Shown: in pieces, positions 42,512 to 52,400 of the stretch
Layout: each line of letters starts with the position of its first letter
Position numbering within the stretch: position 1 is the first letter of the stretch
Assembly: GCF_944801835.1 (NCBI RefSeq)
Contig: NZ_CALYLN010000001.1
Span: forward strand, 1,382,522 to 1,446,521
Direction: 5' to 3'
From: Bartonella sp. B1099
GTDB taxonomy: Bacteria; Pseudomonadota; Alphaproteobacteria; Rhizobiales; Rhizobiaceae
DNA length: 64,000 nucleotides
The notes under the pieces: model-generated
What the model was told of the DNA's origin: nothing
Seen by the model: the letters and a program-made list of their open reading frames with translations, nothing else
Databases searched by the model: none
Made by a program: the position numbers and the translations under genes

Positions 42512-42997
42512 ATGCAAGATCCTTTGCTGATGTTGGGACCGCATCAATTTTATGTGGACTGGTTGAACTTCCAATCGTTTGAGGAAGAGTTTTCGGCTTC
42601 ATGGGTTTGCTTAGAGCGTTTTGGTGGGGCCCCTGGTTTGCAATTTACCGGTTATGGCAATGATCCCAAAACCATCCACGGGGTATTATTTCCAGAAGAG
42701 TTTGGGGATCGGGTTGCCATTGATGCCATCACCAGAACCATACGTGCGGCTCAACCCGTTCAGATGATCCGTTGGATGAGTGATGATAGCTACAGTGCCT
42801 TAATGCTTGGATCCGTGGTGATTACCAGTGTCACGAAAGACCATGACTATATTAGCCGCTCTGGTCAATCGGGGCGTATTCGCTATTCCATTAGCCTGTT
42901 GCCGTTTTTTGATGGGGGAAAACCACAAGGTCAATATCAAGTGGGGCCATATCAAATAGGGCAATACCAAGGGGGGCAAGAGGAGGATACCTCATGA
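42512..42997 (+). CDS. tail protein U-like
   Basis: The 161-residue product has the gpU pattern: LGPHQFYVDWLNFQSFEEEFSASW, then KTIHGVLFPEEFGDR. Gln/Gly/Tyr-rich short repeats (GQYQVGPYQIGQYQGGQ) end it, an addition not expected in P2 gpU. It is part of the tail tip or terminator complex. The next start overlaps its stop (ATGA). Confidence 0.78.
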   Translation: MQDPLLMLGPHQFYVDWLNFQSFEEEFSASWVCLERFGGAPGLQFTGYGNDPKTIHGVLFPEEFGDRVAIDAITRTIRAAQPVQMIRWMSDDSYSALMLGSVVITSVTKDHDYISRSGQSGRIRYSISLLPFFDGGKPQGQYQVGPYQIGQYQGGQEEDTS

Positions 42998-43248
42998 AGA
43001 TCCCCGCAAAACAGCTTGTGGTCGAACTAGAGGATATGAGTTTAGACCTCATTTGTTATCACTATGCCTTGTCTGTTTTAGGAGACCGGAGGCAAGCTGG
43101 TTTACTGAAAGGTTATTTAGAAGCCACACTGGAGGCTAATCCAGAGATTGCGGGGTATGATGCTTTTTTGCCGCGGGGCTTAAAGGTTCTTTTGCCTGAA
43201 TTTATTTCCCAAGAAAAAAACAGCGTGGTCAAACGGCTATGGGATTAA
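42994..43248 (+). CDS. tail protein X (LysM-like)
   Basis: The 84-residue protein has the gpX pattern: LDLICYHYALSVLGD, LKGYLEATLEANPEIAGYDAFLPRGLKVLLPE, like P2 X and LysM domains. It joins tube and baseplate tip. It overlaps both neighbours. Confidence 0.85.
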   Translation: MKIPAKQLVVELEDMSLDLICYHYALSVLGDRRQAGLLKGYLEATLEANPEIAGYDAFLPRGLKVLLPEFISQEKNSVVKRLWD

Positions 43249-44231
43249 TGCGCACACATCCCTTTATTGAGGTAAGGGTAGGGGAGAAGCTTGTTCATGA
43301 AGTTTTTTACCAACGTCTTTTAACGGCAACCATCACAGACAATGCGGGTAATGAAGCCGATACATTCGAGGCGGAATTTGATGATAGCGGCAATGATTTA
43401 GAGATCCCCTCCAGGAACACTGCGCTCCATGTCACCTTTGGTTATGAGAACAGCATTCGTGCCTTTATGGGGCGTTTTGTTGTGGAGACGGTGATCAGTT
43501 GTGGGGGCAGTGATGGAGAGATTTTGCGCCTTTGTGGCAAAAGCGCTTCCATGCGTGCGGAGATCAAAGAACAGGACAGCGAGCATTTTGACCACAAAAC
43601 CATTGCTGAGATTGTTGAGAGCCTTGCCAAACGTCATGGTTATCAAGCAAAGGTCAGTCCACAATTTACCAAACAGACTCTTCCTTATGTGGTGCGCACC
43701 GATCAATCGGCGATTGATTTTTTAACCCGCCTTGCTGATCGGATGCAGGCACGTTTTTTGATCAAAGACAATAAGTTTTTATTTTTAAGCGGGGACAATC
43801 TCCCGCTTCAGACCATCCATCAACAGGAGTGTTCCCATTGGGAATTTAGTCTCGAGCCGCGCACCCAATATGGCATGATAGAAGCACGGTATTTTGATCG
43901 CGCAAAAGGGCAACAGCATGCCGTTACGCATCGCACAGGGTATACGGGCCCCATTCGCCGTCTGCGGACGTGCTACCCTTGTGAGCAGCAAGCTTTAGCT
44001 GCGGCTGCTTCTGAGTCGGATAGGCTTTGTCGAGCCATGGGCAGTGGGTCTTTAAGCCTTGAGGGGCGCCCTGAAATCATGGCGGGGCAACCGCTTTTGC
44101 TTCAAGGGTTTCGAGGCGAAATCAATGGCCCATGGCATGCTGCAACCGTGACCCATCGCTATGAAAAGCAAAGCGGATACATCACAGAAATTACCCTAGA
44201 AGCGCTAAATCAAGGAGAGGAACAAAAATAG
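43239..44231 (+). CDS. tail hub protein D (P2 late control D-like)
   Basis: The 330-residue product starts MGLMRTHPFIEVRVGEKLVHEVFYQRLL; the ATG at 43248 inside a TAATG overlap is an equally good start. It carries the gpD pattern: SVDLEADTFEAEFDD-type strands, RFLIKDNKFLFLSGDNLP, and FDRAKGQQHAVTH in the C-terminal half. P2 gpD forms the hub from which the spike extends. It is the last gene of the tail operon. Confidence 0.85.
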   Translation: MGLMRTHPFIEVRVGEKLVHEVFYQRLLTATITDNAGNEADTFEAEFDDSGNDLEIPSRNTALHVTFGYENSIRAFMGRFVVETVISCGGSDGEILRLCGKSASMRAEIKEQDSEHFDHKTIAEIVESLAKRHGYQAKVSPQFTKQTLPYVVRTDQSAIDFLTRLADRMQARFLIKDNKFLFLSGDNLPLQTIHQQECSHWEFSLEPRTQYGMIEARYFDRAKGQQHAVTHRTGYTGPIRRLRTCYPCEQQALAAAASESDRLCRAMGSGSLSLEGRPEIMAGQPLLLQGFRGEINGPWHAATVTHRYEKQSGYITEITLEALNQGEEQK

Positions 44232-44232
44232 A

Positions 44233-44345
44233 GGCTGGGCTGGTCACCCAGCCAACGGGAGAAAGTTTTGCGACAACCCCGTCCGATGCGACTTAACTTA
44301 ACATCGCAGCCGCTTCTTATCACTTAAAGTAATGAGAAGACGGCT
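44233..44345 (+). promoter_or_regulatory. structured leader upstream of the adenine methylase
   Basis: Three hairpins lie in 113 bp: GGCTGGG/CCCAGCC (44233-44253), CGATG/CATCG (44284-44306) and a long imperfect stem with AGCCG/CGGCT at its base and CTTCTTAT/ATGAGAAG above (44308-44345). The last ends 8 bp before the methylase ATG at 44353 and could control ribosome access. No T run follows any of them, so classical termination is not obvious. Function is inferred. Confidence 0.45.
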
Positions 44346-44352
44346 AATATAG

Positions 44353-45195
44353 ATGAAAGAGTGTAAAAAAATGATGGATATACTTCATAAGGAAAAATTA
44401 AAATCTGTTGAACCTATCTCACCCGCTGCTGCTTATATTGGGGGCAAAAGAAGATTAGCCAAAACCATTATCAAAATCATTGAAGATATTCCACATAGCA
44501 TTTATGCTGAGCCTTTTGTTGGTATGGGTGGAATATTCTTTAGACGGAAACTGATTCCATCTACTGAAATTATCAATGATTTTTCAGGAGATGTGGTGAA
44601 TTTTTTTCGGGTGTTACAACGCCATTATCACCCCTTTATAGAACTGTTAGCGTTTCAAATAAGCAGCCGTGAGACGTTTGAACGCTTACAGACACAAAAT
44701 CCAGAAACGCTTACGGATTTAGAACGGGCTTTGCGGTTTTTATATTTGCAGCGTTTAAGTTTTAGTGGGAAAGTAGCAGAGCGTACGTTTAGAGTTGAGA
44801 CAGACCGGTGTGCACGGTTTAATCCCTTCAAACTTGAAGGTATGTTAAAGCTTATTTACCGCCGTTTAGCGAGAGTTATCATTGAACATTTAGACTGGTC
44901 TGATTTTATTGTGCGTTATGACCGGCCAAATACTTTGTTTTATCTTGATCCACCTTATTTTGGTGTTGAAGATTATTATGGCAAGGACTTGTTTAAGCGG
45001 GAGGATTACCAGATGATGTCTATGCTGCTTGCACAATTAAAGGGGAAGTTTCTTCTCTCTCTCAATGATGTGCCAGAGATTCGAAAAACCTTCAGTCAAT
45101 TCCATATAAAAGAGGTGAGAACAATTTATTCCTGTAATTTGTCAAATAATGCGATTCCGGTAAAGGAACTCATCATTACCAATTGTGATATTTAG
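44353..45195 (+). CDS. DNA adenine methyltransferase (D12 class)
   Basis: The 280-residue protein has the two key motifs of D12 N6-adenine methylases: an SAM-binding FxGxG-like region (AEPFVGMGGIFFRR, about 50-63, with the preceding PAAAYIGGKRRLAKTI) and catalytic DPPY (in YLDPPYFGVEDYYG, about 200). Its target is unknown; GATC is common for this class. It lies after the tail operon as an accessory phage gene and may guard phage DNA or alter host gene control. ATGs at 44353 and 44371 are both possible; the second has an AAAGAG site upstream. Confidence 0.9.
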   Translation: MKECKKMMDILHKEKLKSVEPISPAAAYIGGKRRLAKTIIKIIEDIPHSIYAEPFVGMGGIFFRRKLIPSTEIINDFSGDVVNFFRVLQRHYHPFIELLAFQISSRETFERLQTQNPETLTDLERALRFLYLQRLSFSGKVAERTFRVETDRCARFNPFKLEGMLKLIYRRLARVIIEHLDWSDFIVRYDRPNTLFYLDPPYFGVEDYYGKDLFKREDYQMMSMLLAQLKGKFLLSLNDVPEIRKTFSQFHIKEVRTIYSCNLSNNAIPVKELIITNCDI

Positions 45196-45300
45196 GAGAA
45201 AAGAAAAAGATTCATTAAAGGGTCTTTAAACAACCTTTGAAAGGACTTTGAAGCTCCTTTGAGAACCCCTTAAAAATCATGTGAAGCAAAATAAATTGGT

Positions 45301-45377
45301 ACAAAACCTGGTGGCAAAATATACAAAACCTGCTGACAAGCTACAGCTGGCAAGCTACACTGGCAAGCTACAGCTAC
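45301..45377. repeat. short direct repeats between methylase and tRNA-Gln
   Basis: ACAAAACCTG occurs twice (45301 and 45323). CAAGCTACA recurs three times in 45337-45373 with small variation. The block ends at the 3' end of the tRNA-Gln gene. Such clustered repeats at a tRNA 3' end are where phage integration sites lie, but no matching second copy was seen in the window. Confidence 0.55.
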
Positions 45378-45379
45378 AT

Positions 45380-45453
45380 TGGCTGGGGAACTTGGATTCG
45401 AACCAAGATTGACGGAGTCAGAGTCCGCTGTTCTACCATTAAACTATTCCCCA
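45380..45453 (-). tRNA. tRNA-Gln (anticodon CTG)
   Basis: The reverse strand has TGGGGAA...TTCCCCA as acceptor stem, anticodon loop CTCTGAC (anticodon CTG, reads CAG) on a CGGA/TCCG stem, T arm with GGTTCGAATCC, discriminator G and encoded CCA. The cloverleaf is complete. Its 3' end faces the phage cluster. Confidence 0.95.
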
Positions 45454-45518
45454 ATAAGCCAATTTTATCATCTCTAGCAGATTTTACAGTGTAGGCAAGT
45501 GTAAAAAAATCTTTATGC

Positions 45519-46277
45519 TTATCGATAGTAAAGAGCAATAGGAATATCATTGATTGTTTTGATTTGAATATCGATATCATAAATGTCTTGAAGAATTTCT
45601 GGTTGCATAATTTCTTTGGGAGTCCCAAAATAGGTTGCTTTCCCATTTTTCAGTGCAACGATCATATCTGAATAAGATGAGGCAAAATTAATATCATGCA
45701 TAACAATAAGAATGGTTTTTTTCAGCTCATCAGCTGTGCGGCGTAGCTGCTTCATCATAGAAACAGCATGTTTCATATCCAGATTGTTTAATGGTTCATC
45801 TAAAAGAAGATAATCAGTATCTTGGCAGATAACCATAGCGATAAAAGCACGTTGACGCTGCCCCCCAGAAAGCTCGTCTAAAAAACGGTCTTTTAAATCT
45901 TGTAAGCCAAGATAGCGTAGTGCACTGTCGATGAATTGTTTATCTTCTTTACTATACCAGCCTTTTGAATAAGGATAGCGTCCGAAACTTACTAAATCGT
46001 ACACGGTTAAACGGAAGGATAAAGGATTATCTTGACGCAAAATGGAGAGCTTTTGAGCCAAAATATCATGGGGCATTTTATCAATATCAAAACCGTCGAT
46101 ATTAATTGTTCCTTTGTCGTGTGGTAAAAGACGTCTTATCAGCATTAGAAGAGTTGATTTTCCCGAACCATTAGGTCCAATAAGAGAAGTAATTCCCCCT
46201 TTTGGAAGATAAAGACATAAATTATCGATAATCAATCGTGCTCCGTAAGCCTTGGAAAGATGATTGATCTCAATCAT
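45519..46277 (-). CDS. iron-siderophore ABC transporter, ATPase
   Basis: The 252-residue protein has Walker A GPNGSGKST (34-42), signature LSGGQRQR (136-143) and Walker B YLLLDEP (156-162), followed by the H-loop (VMHDIN). It resembles FecE/CeuD-type siderophore import ATPases. Start 46277 overlaps the permease stop by ATGA; a longer frame from 46325 lies inside the permease. It powers the two permeases encoded upstream. Confidence 0.92.
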   Translation of the reverse strand: MIEINHLSKAYGARLIIDNLCLYLPKGGITSLIGPNGSGKSTLLMLIRRLLPHDKGTINIDGFDIDKMPHDILAQKLSILRQDNPLSFRLTVYDLVSFGRYPYSKGWYSKEDKQFIDSALRYLGLQDLKDRFLDELSGGQRQRAFIAMVICQDTDYLLLDEPLNNLDMKHAVSMMKQLRRTADELKKTILIVMHDINFASSYSDMIVALKNGKATYFGTPKEIMQPEILQDIYDIDIQIKTINDIPIALYYR

Positions 46278-47224
46278 TTTACTTTTCCCTTCATCAGTAA
46301 CATTAAAAAAACAATCCCTCCACAAAACTCAATAATAAAACTTAAACGTCCTGCCATGTGAAAAATTTGCTCTAAAATAAATTGTCCTCCCACCAAACAA
46401 ATAATCGCTAATAATATTGCAACTGGCACAACAACACTGTGTTTTGCTTGAGGTGAAAGTTCATAGGAAAGGTTGGCAACGAGCAGTCCAAAAAAAGTGA
46501 CGGGGCCTACTAATGCGGTGGAAATAGAGACAAGAATGGAAATAAAAATAAGAATAGCTGTCGCACTTTTGTGGTAATTAACGCCAAGATTGAGAGCACT
46601 TTCACGTCCTAAAGCCAAAATATCAAGAAGATGACGTGAACGCCACCCAATTAAATTCACAATGAAAACAATTATTGTGGCAAAGCTTATGAGGGACGTA
46701 TTAAATTTATTAAAATTTGCAAACATAATATCTGTTAGATTCATCATCTGGTCTGGATTGAGTTGCAATTGCATAAACATCCGTAAACTGAAAAAAAAGC
46801 CGCCTAAAACAACACCAATTAAAAGCGTCAAGTGAAGCCCTTTTAGGCTTCCTGAAAATAGCCAGCGAAAAAGACTTATGGAAAAAAGAATGAGAATGAG
46901 GGATTCGAGAATGAGCTGTCCTTCTTCACTCAAAAAGGGTAAAGAAAGAGAGCCTACAAAATATATAAGGATAGTCTTTATTAAAATATAAAGCTGATCA
47001 AATCCCATAATTGAAGGGGTCAGAAGACGGTTATTAACGATTGTTTGAAATAAAACCGTAGAAACACTTATTGCATAGGCAATAAGAAGCAGAGAGATCA
47101 GTTTTGTCAGACGAAATGTCCATGTATAAACATTGATATTCCACGTCATGTAAAGACTGATGACCGTACATGCTATGATGATAAGCGTTGTTAGTACACA
47201 TGTTGTTTTTTTGCTTCTATCCAA
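46274..47224 (-). CDS. iron-siderophore ABC transporter, permease 2 (FecCD family)
   Basis: The 316-residue protein has about nine hydrophobic helices and the FecCD pattern (ALNLGVNYHKSA and GPVTFFGLLVANLSYEL, the coupling region and the conserved G-P-x-F-x-G-L motif). It forms half of the inner-membrane channel with the permease encoded next to it. The start overlaps the upstream permease stop by 8 bp. Confidence 0.9.
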   Translation of the reverse strand: MDRSKKTTCVLTTLIIIACTVISLYMTWNINVYTWTFRLTKLISLLLIAYAISVSTVLFQTIVNNRLLTPSIMGFDQLYILIKTILIYFVGSLSLPFLSEEGQLILESLILILFSISLFRWLFSGSLKGLHLTLLIGVVLGGFFFSLRMFMQLQLNPDQMMNLTDIMFANFNKFNTSLISFATIIVFIVNLIGWRSRHLLDILALGRESALNLGVNYHKSATAILIFISILVSISTALVGPVTFFGLLVANLSYELSPQAKHSVVVPVAILLAIICLVGGQFILEQIFHMAGRLSFIIEFCGGIVFLMLLMKGKVK

Positions 47225-48173
47225 GACGCTTTCTCCAGCGTAAAAGCAGTATCATAAAAATAAAACTACCGATCACGCCCATTATGGTACTGATGGGAAT
47301 TTCAAGAGATGGATGAATGATTCGTCCTAAAAGATCACAAATCAAGACCAATCCTGCACCGCTGATGGCTACCCAAGGAGCAGTATAGCGCATATTATCT
47401 CCCATAAAACTTGAAACAATATTTGGAATAATCAATCCAACAAAAGGAATACGACCGACGGTACAGACAACAACAGCAGTGATTGAGGCGACAATAAAAA
47501 GACCAAACAACATGACAACACGATAATTTAACCCAAGGTTATTGGTTAAATCTTCTCCTAAGCTTGCAACCGTAAAGCGATCAGCAGTACAATAGGCTAG
47601 AAGACAAAGGGGAAGGGAGAGCCATAAAAGTTCATATTTCCCCTCAAGAATCATAGCAAAACTACCAAATAAGTAAGCTTGAAGAGAAGGAAGGAGCATT
47701 TCATAATCTGCAATGGCATTGGTTAACGAGCCAATAATATAGCTTAGCATAATTCCTGTAAGGGGTACAATGAGAGCTGATTTTAAAGGAATGCGGCGCA
47801 ATAAAAACATAAAAAGTAAAGTGCCCGTCATGGCAAAGAGTGTCGCAATGATCATTTTTCCTAAAACAGGAATATCGGGTAGAAAAATCATAATAAAAAG
47901 GATGCCAAGGGAAGCAGATTCAACGGTTCCAGCGGTTGATGGTTCGACGAAGCGATTACGTGTCAACAGTTGCATAATCATGCCTGAAAGTGCAAGCGCT
48001 GCGCCTACTAAAAGGATTGCAATGGTACGAGGAAGACGCGTTTGCCAAAAAATAAGCCACGCATGGGGATCTGCTGCGAAGAGATCAGAAGGTGTGACAT
48101 CAGAATAACCAACAAAAATGCTGAAGATGGACAAAAAAATTAGAAGGGTTATGGTTATCCAATAATTCTTCAC
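47217..48173 (-). CDS. iron-siderophore ABC transporter, permease 1 (FecCD family)
   Basis: The 318-residue, nine- to ten-helix protein carries the FecCD coupling motif (GEDLTNNLGLNYRV) and the FVGLIIPNIV motif. It pairs with the second permease. It follows the binding protein gene after about 106 bp that contain a terminator, so the channel genes may be expressed less than the binding protein. Confidence 0.9.
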   Translation of the reverse strand: MKNYWITITLLIFLSIFSIFVGYSDVTPSDLFAADPHAWLIFWQTRLPRTIAILLVGAALALSGMIMQLLTRNRFVEPSTAGTVESASLGILFIMIFLPDIPVLGKMIIATLFAMTGTLLFMFLLRRIPLKSALIVPLTGIMLSYIIGSLTNAIADYEMLLPSLQAYLFGSFAMILEGKYELLWLSLPLCLLAYCTADRFTVASLGEDLTNNLGLNYRVVMLFGLFIVASITAVVVCTVGRIPFVGLIIPNIVSSFMGDNMRYTAPWVAISGAGLVLICDLLGRIIHPSLEIPISTIMGVIGSFIFMILLLRWRKRLG

Positions 48174-48201
48174 GTTATAATCATTTTCTCATAAAACTTA
48201 A

Positions 48202-48233
48202 CAAAAAAACAAAGGTTGCTTCATAAACAACCT
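48202..48233 (-). terminator. intrinsic terminator between binding protein and permease genes
   Basis: On the - strand AGGTTG pairs with CAACCT (48213-48233) and is followed by a T-rich run (48202-48212). It would end most transcripts after the binding protein gene. This is a known way to make excess binding protein. Confidence 0.65.
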
Positions 48234-48279
48234 CTGCTTTTAAATTTTATTCATAGAGCAAGCAAGCTCTTTTGTACGC

Positions 48280-49230
48280 TTATTTGCTCTTTGTAAAGGC
48301 TTCATTGATTTGCTTAGTGGTTTCAAGGAGTCCCGTTAAACCACCACTTGCACGATACCAACTCCAAGAGTCTAAATAAATAATTTGGTTTTGTTTGCTT
48401 GCTGTTGTACGGTGAACAAGCTCATTGTTGAGCAGTTGTGCTGCGGATAGTCCTTCTCGTCCAATTGCCGCATCACGATCAATCACCAACAACCAATCAG
48501 GATTTGTTTCAAGAATAAATTCAGGGGAAATGAGTTGCCCATGTTTTTGTACAGTGAGTTTATCGGTTGCAGGAGCAATTCCAAAAGCGGAATGGAAAAT
48601 ATCAAAACGTGATTTTAGTCCCAAAGCACTTATTTTCCCGCCAGAGGTCATGAGGACGAGCCCTGTACCTTTCCCTTGGGTATTTCTACGGACTTCAGCT
48701 AAAGTTTCATTGAGTTTTGCAATTTCCTTTTCTGCTTTCTGTTCTTTGCCAAAAATTTCCCCAAGGATAGACACATTTCGTTTAATATCTTCAAGAGAAT
48801 TTTCGTTCCCTACTGTTAGATCAATCGTTGGAGCGATTTTGGATAAATCGTTATATTTTGTTTGCGTTCTGGAGGAAATAATAATCAAATCGGGTTGAAG
48901 AGTGGCAATTTTTTCATAATCTGGTTCAAAAAGAGTGCCGATTTTTTCATATTTTGCATCATCAAATTGTTGCAGATAAGATGGCTTTTTTCCTTCAGGA
49001 ATACCAACAACCGCTTTAATCCCGAGATGATTCATATTATCAAGCGAGGCAAGATCAAATACAACAACTTTTTGCGGAGAAGCGGGAACAGAAGTTGTGC
49101 CTGAAACATGATTAATAGTTACATTTGTTTGGGTATTCGTATTTGCGATACTTGCTTGTGTCCACAAAACCGTTGCAAAGCTCATTGCAACCAGTAAGAC
49201 AGAAGTCACGCATTTCATATATTTTATCAT
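48280..49230 (-). CDS. iron-siderophore ABC transporter, periplasmic binding protein (CeuE/FatB-like)
   Basis: The 316-residue protein starts with a Lys-containing hydrophobic signal peptide (residues 1-29, cut near SIAN). It has a helical-backbone binding fold: VVVFDLASLDNMNHLGIKAVVGIP at the N-lobe and PDWLLVIDRDAAIGREG later, like CeuE, FatB and YclQ. No Cys in the signal region suggests a soluble periplasmic protein. It would bind a ferric siderophore (catecholate or petrobactin type). It is the first gene of the operon and is divergent from the large autotransporter. Confidence 0.88.
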   Translation of the reverse strand: MIKYMKCVTSVLLVAMSFATVLWTQASIANTNTQTNVTINHVSGTTSVPASPQKVVVFDLASLDNMNHLGIKAVVGIPEGKKPSYLQQFDDAKYEKIGTLFEPDYEKIATLQPDLIIISSRTQTKYNDLSKIAPTIDLTVGNENSLEDIKRNVSILGEIFGKEQKAEKEIAKLNETLAEVRRNTQGKGTGLVLMTSGGKISALGLKSRFDIFHSAFGIAPATDKLTVQKHGQLISPEFILETNPDWLLVIDRDAAIGREGLSAAQLLNNELVHRTTASKQNQIIYLDSWSWYRASGGLTGLLETTKQINEAFTKSK

Positions 49231-49259
49231 CGTGATTTTATCCTTTTATCTGATATTAC

Positions 49260-49284
49260 AAGGTTTTTAGCACTTAAAAACCTT
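49260..49284. promoter_or_regulatory. 10-bp inverted repeat in the iron operon upstream region
   Basis: AAGGTTTTTA (49260-49269) and TAAAAACCTT (49275-49284) form a perfect 10-bp inverted repeat around GCACT. It lies 30 nt before the binding protein start in the 199-bp gap between that gene and the autotransporter. It could be a regulator operator (iron response is the obvious guess) or an RNA leader hairpin. No known box was matched with confidence. Confidence 0.45.
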
Positions 49285-49429
49285 AACCTGGGCATTTTTA
49301 TACACAAAATGATAAAACAATAAATAACACTATGTTGTAAAGTTGTCTGACATATGTTACAAATTGTTCACTTACCTCATTTTCACTTAATTCTAGTGTT
49401 TTTGCAACATTATTTAGAAAGTTTGACAT

Positions 49430-52400
49430 ATGATTAATGTATTTAAAAAGCGTACACGTTTGTACGCACTGACAACAAGTGCTTTCTTCTTTTTACAAGG
49501 TGTAGACGTGTCTGTGGGAAATAGTTGGTGGACATTGTTTCCAATAACATTACCATTCTCAACAACATTGACAGGATCATTATCAAAGCTTTCAGAAATG
49601 CTTCCATTATCTATTGAAGGATCTAGAGATTCTTCTGAAAGTTCTTCTTTACCCAGAACAGAGCAACTTTCTGGATCCCAGAGACAAGAAGATTCTCAGA
49701 ATGCTATTCCTGTTTCTGACAGTAGTAGTGATTCTGGTGTTTCTGAGGGTAAAGTGGTGGATATTCCTGTACGTTGTACTTTGAGTAACGCATCTTCGCC
49801 TGAATCTCAGCTTAGCGCTCCTATTTTTTGTAATGATGGTACTACACATACACTTGCAAGAAAAGAAGGAGCTTCTCGACTTCAGCTTAAAGCAGGAAAA
49901 TATGGTTCTGCTATTTACGTAAGTGGTCCTTCGTCTACAGTCTTGAATGTATCTGGAGTATCTATTTTGGCTGAGGATGTAGTTGGGAACATTAATCCTA
50001 ACGGAGTTGGAGAACAGCAAATTCGGATGAATGGGGCAGGTAATAGGGTAGGTTCTGTGTTTGTGGATGGTAAAACTAAACTTGGCGCTAAGATTAGTTT
50101 GGAAGATTCAAGTATTCAGGGATTTGTGTTTGGGCTTGGAGCTTCTCATCTTGGAAAGATTTCTATGAATAATGGTTCCCTCAAAAATGATTATGTGGAG
50201 GCTATGGCTTCAGAAGGAGGGATTATTTTTTTGAGTAATACACCTATTAGCGTAAAGACAATTGGTTTGTGGAGTAACACTAGATCTTTAGTATCGATGC
50301 AACGAGGGAGTCTTTCATTTGATGACTATGGAATAGGAGTTATCTCTTCAGAGATGGGGATCGTTCTATTAGATGGAGTTACAATTAAAGGGGGTTCCAA
50401 TAGAGTTGGACCCCAATCAATGCATCAAGGGACGAGAGAAATTGGTTCTATTCAGCAGCAAGATTCTGCAGTTGTGGATGATCTTAGTGGTCAAGGAGAT
50501 TTGTTTCAGGATATTAGACGTACTGTTTTGATGTCACGTGGAGGTTATATTTCGTTTAGTAATGGGGAAGTTAATATTCCCGATGCTGCTTTTTTGCAAA
50601 TTGGCGCGAATGTTCAAGAAAATTTTATTCAAGATATTGAAAGTGATATCAAATCTCTTGGGAAAGGACTTGAAAATATCAGTGATGAAGATATCCGTGC
50701 TACTATTGTGGATTATAGTGGAGCTTCTTCTTTGTCTAGACCTTCTCATTCGTCGTTTCTTCCTTTTATAGCTCCTGATGCTTATTCCGAAGCTAATGAT
50801 AAAGAAGGTGATGGTAATAACTTTGCCAAAATTTTGGATGGGGTTACTTTCGATCTATTTAATATTGTGAATTTTAAAGAGAATTTTGAGGGCTCTGAAG
50901 TAGAGTTTAACGGTCTTTTAAATTTAAATGCCACTATAAAATCTTCATCTATTCAGGTGTTTGGTAAGAGGTCTTATGGTATATATTTTGATAATGAAGT
51001 TGGAATACAACACCGTAATGTGGTTGGAGAACAGCAAGGTAACAGAGCACAAAGTGATAGAAATGAAGAGTTGCATGCGGTTCTTTTACAAAAAACTCGT
51101 CTTAGAGTTCCTGATGGTATAGCTGTTTATAGCAATGGTTTAAGTGCTGATGTTTTTGTACAATATGATTCAACGGTTTCGGGTGGACTTTTTTTGAAAG
51201 CTGAAAAATTTGCTGATCTATCGGTTTTCGTCCACGACTCTGTCATCTCTGGCGCTACTCGTTTTGATAAGGGGTCTCATGCTAGGCTTTTTTTATCTCA
51301 TGGAGCAGAATGGTATGTATCAAAAAGTTTATATGAAAATTCAGAAGATGCAGGTCGCTATCAGAATTGTATAGATTCATGTATTTCATCGGTAAGTCTT
51401 AGAGATAGTAATATTATATTTTTTCCTTCAAGAAGAGATGTAAATAGTGAAAAAAATCAAAGTAGCAGTACTGTCACTGAGTATCGAACTCTTCACATTG
51501 GAGAAGGAAAAGGCACTGTTTACAGTGCTAGCGGAAATTCTGTAATTCAATTCAACGTAGATGTATCTGGTGAAGGTAGTGGTCAAATTTCTGATAGGCT
51601 GTTGATTCATGGTGATGTTTCTGGAACGACTAATGTGAGGGTGAAGGCTCACACAGTAGGTTGGCATGCGAATCAACATAAATATAGTATTCCACTTATT
51701 CAAGTTTTTGGAAAGGCAAAAGAAGGATCTTTTAGGTTAGCAAATGGTATTAGCTCAAGTAATTATATTTCGCTCGGAACTCCTTATCAGTATGTTCTTC
51801 GTGCTTATACTTATAGTCCAACTTTTCCTGCTAAAGTGCAACCTTTTGATAACAGTCAGGTGGCAGAAGATAGCGAGATTTGGGAATTTCGTTTAGAAGA
51901 TAAAAGACTGCCCGTCGAGCGTGATGGCGTAGATCCTAGGACCTCGCAATCTGTAATACCTGTGCTCTCTTATCTTCAGAATCTAGGTGAGGATTATTCG
52001 GCGTATGATGTCTTACAAGCAAGTAATGAGCTAGATATTTATCGTCTTGTTCGCCCGAGCACAAATGGGATTAAAGGGGGAGAATATATTAAAGAGGTAG
52101 AGTATACGGTGGATGGAGTGGTGCCTGTAACAACAGGTGAAAATAATAATGGAACTTTGAGTGTTCCTTCTCTTAGAAGTTCAAGTGAAGGCACTGGAAG
52201 TGATGTAGGGTATAGCATAGTAGAAGAAGATAGTGGTGATACCGTTACGGATATGGGATTAACTACGCCTCAGACTGTTGTGAGTTCTGTTCCTTCTCCT
52301 ACCATATCTTCTGGTGATTTTGTTGTATCTCAGAAGAAGGAAACTTCTGATTCTGCAGGATCTGAAACATCTGAAACAGAGGCTACTCCTTCTACTACGC

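Noticed and set aside
44281..44352. Intrinsic terminator before the methylase
   Set aside because: The stem is long but is followed by CGGCTAATATAG with no T run.
45240..45460. Clear attL/attR pair around the tRNA-Gln
   Set aside because: No second copy of the tRNA 3' end was recognised in the window, so no boundaries are claimed.
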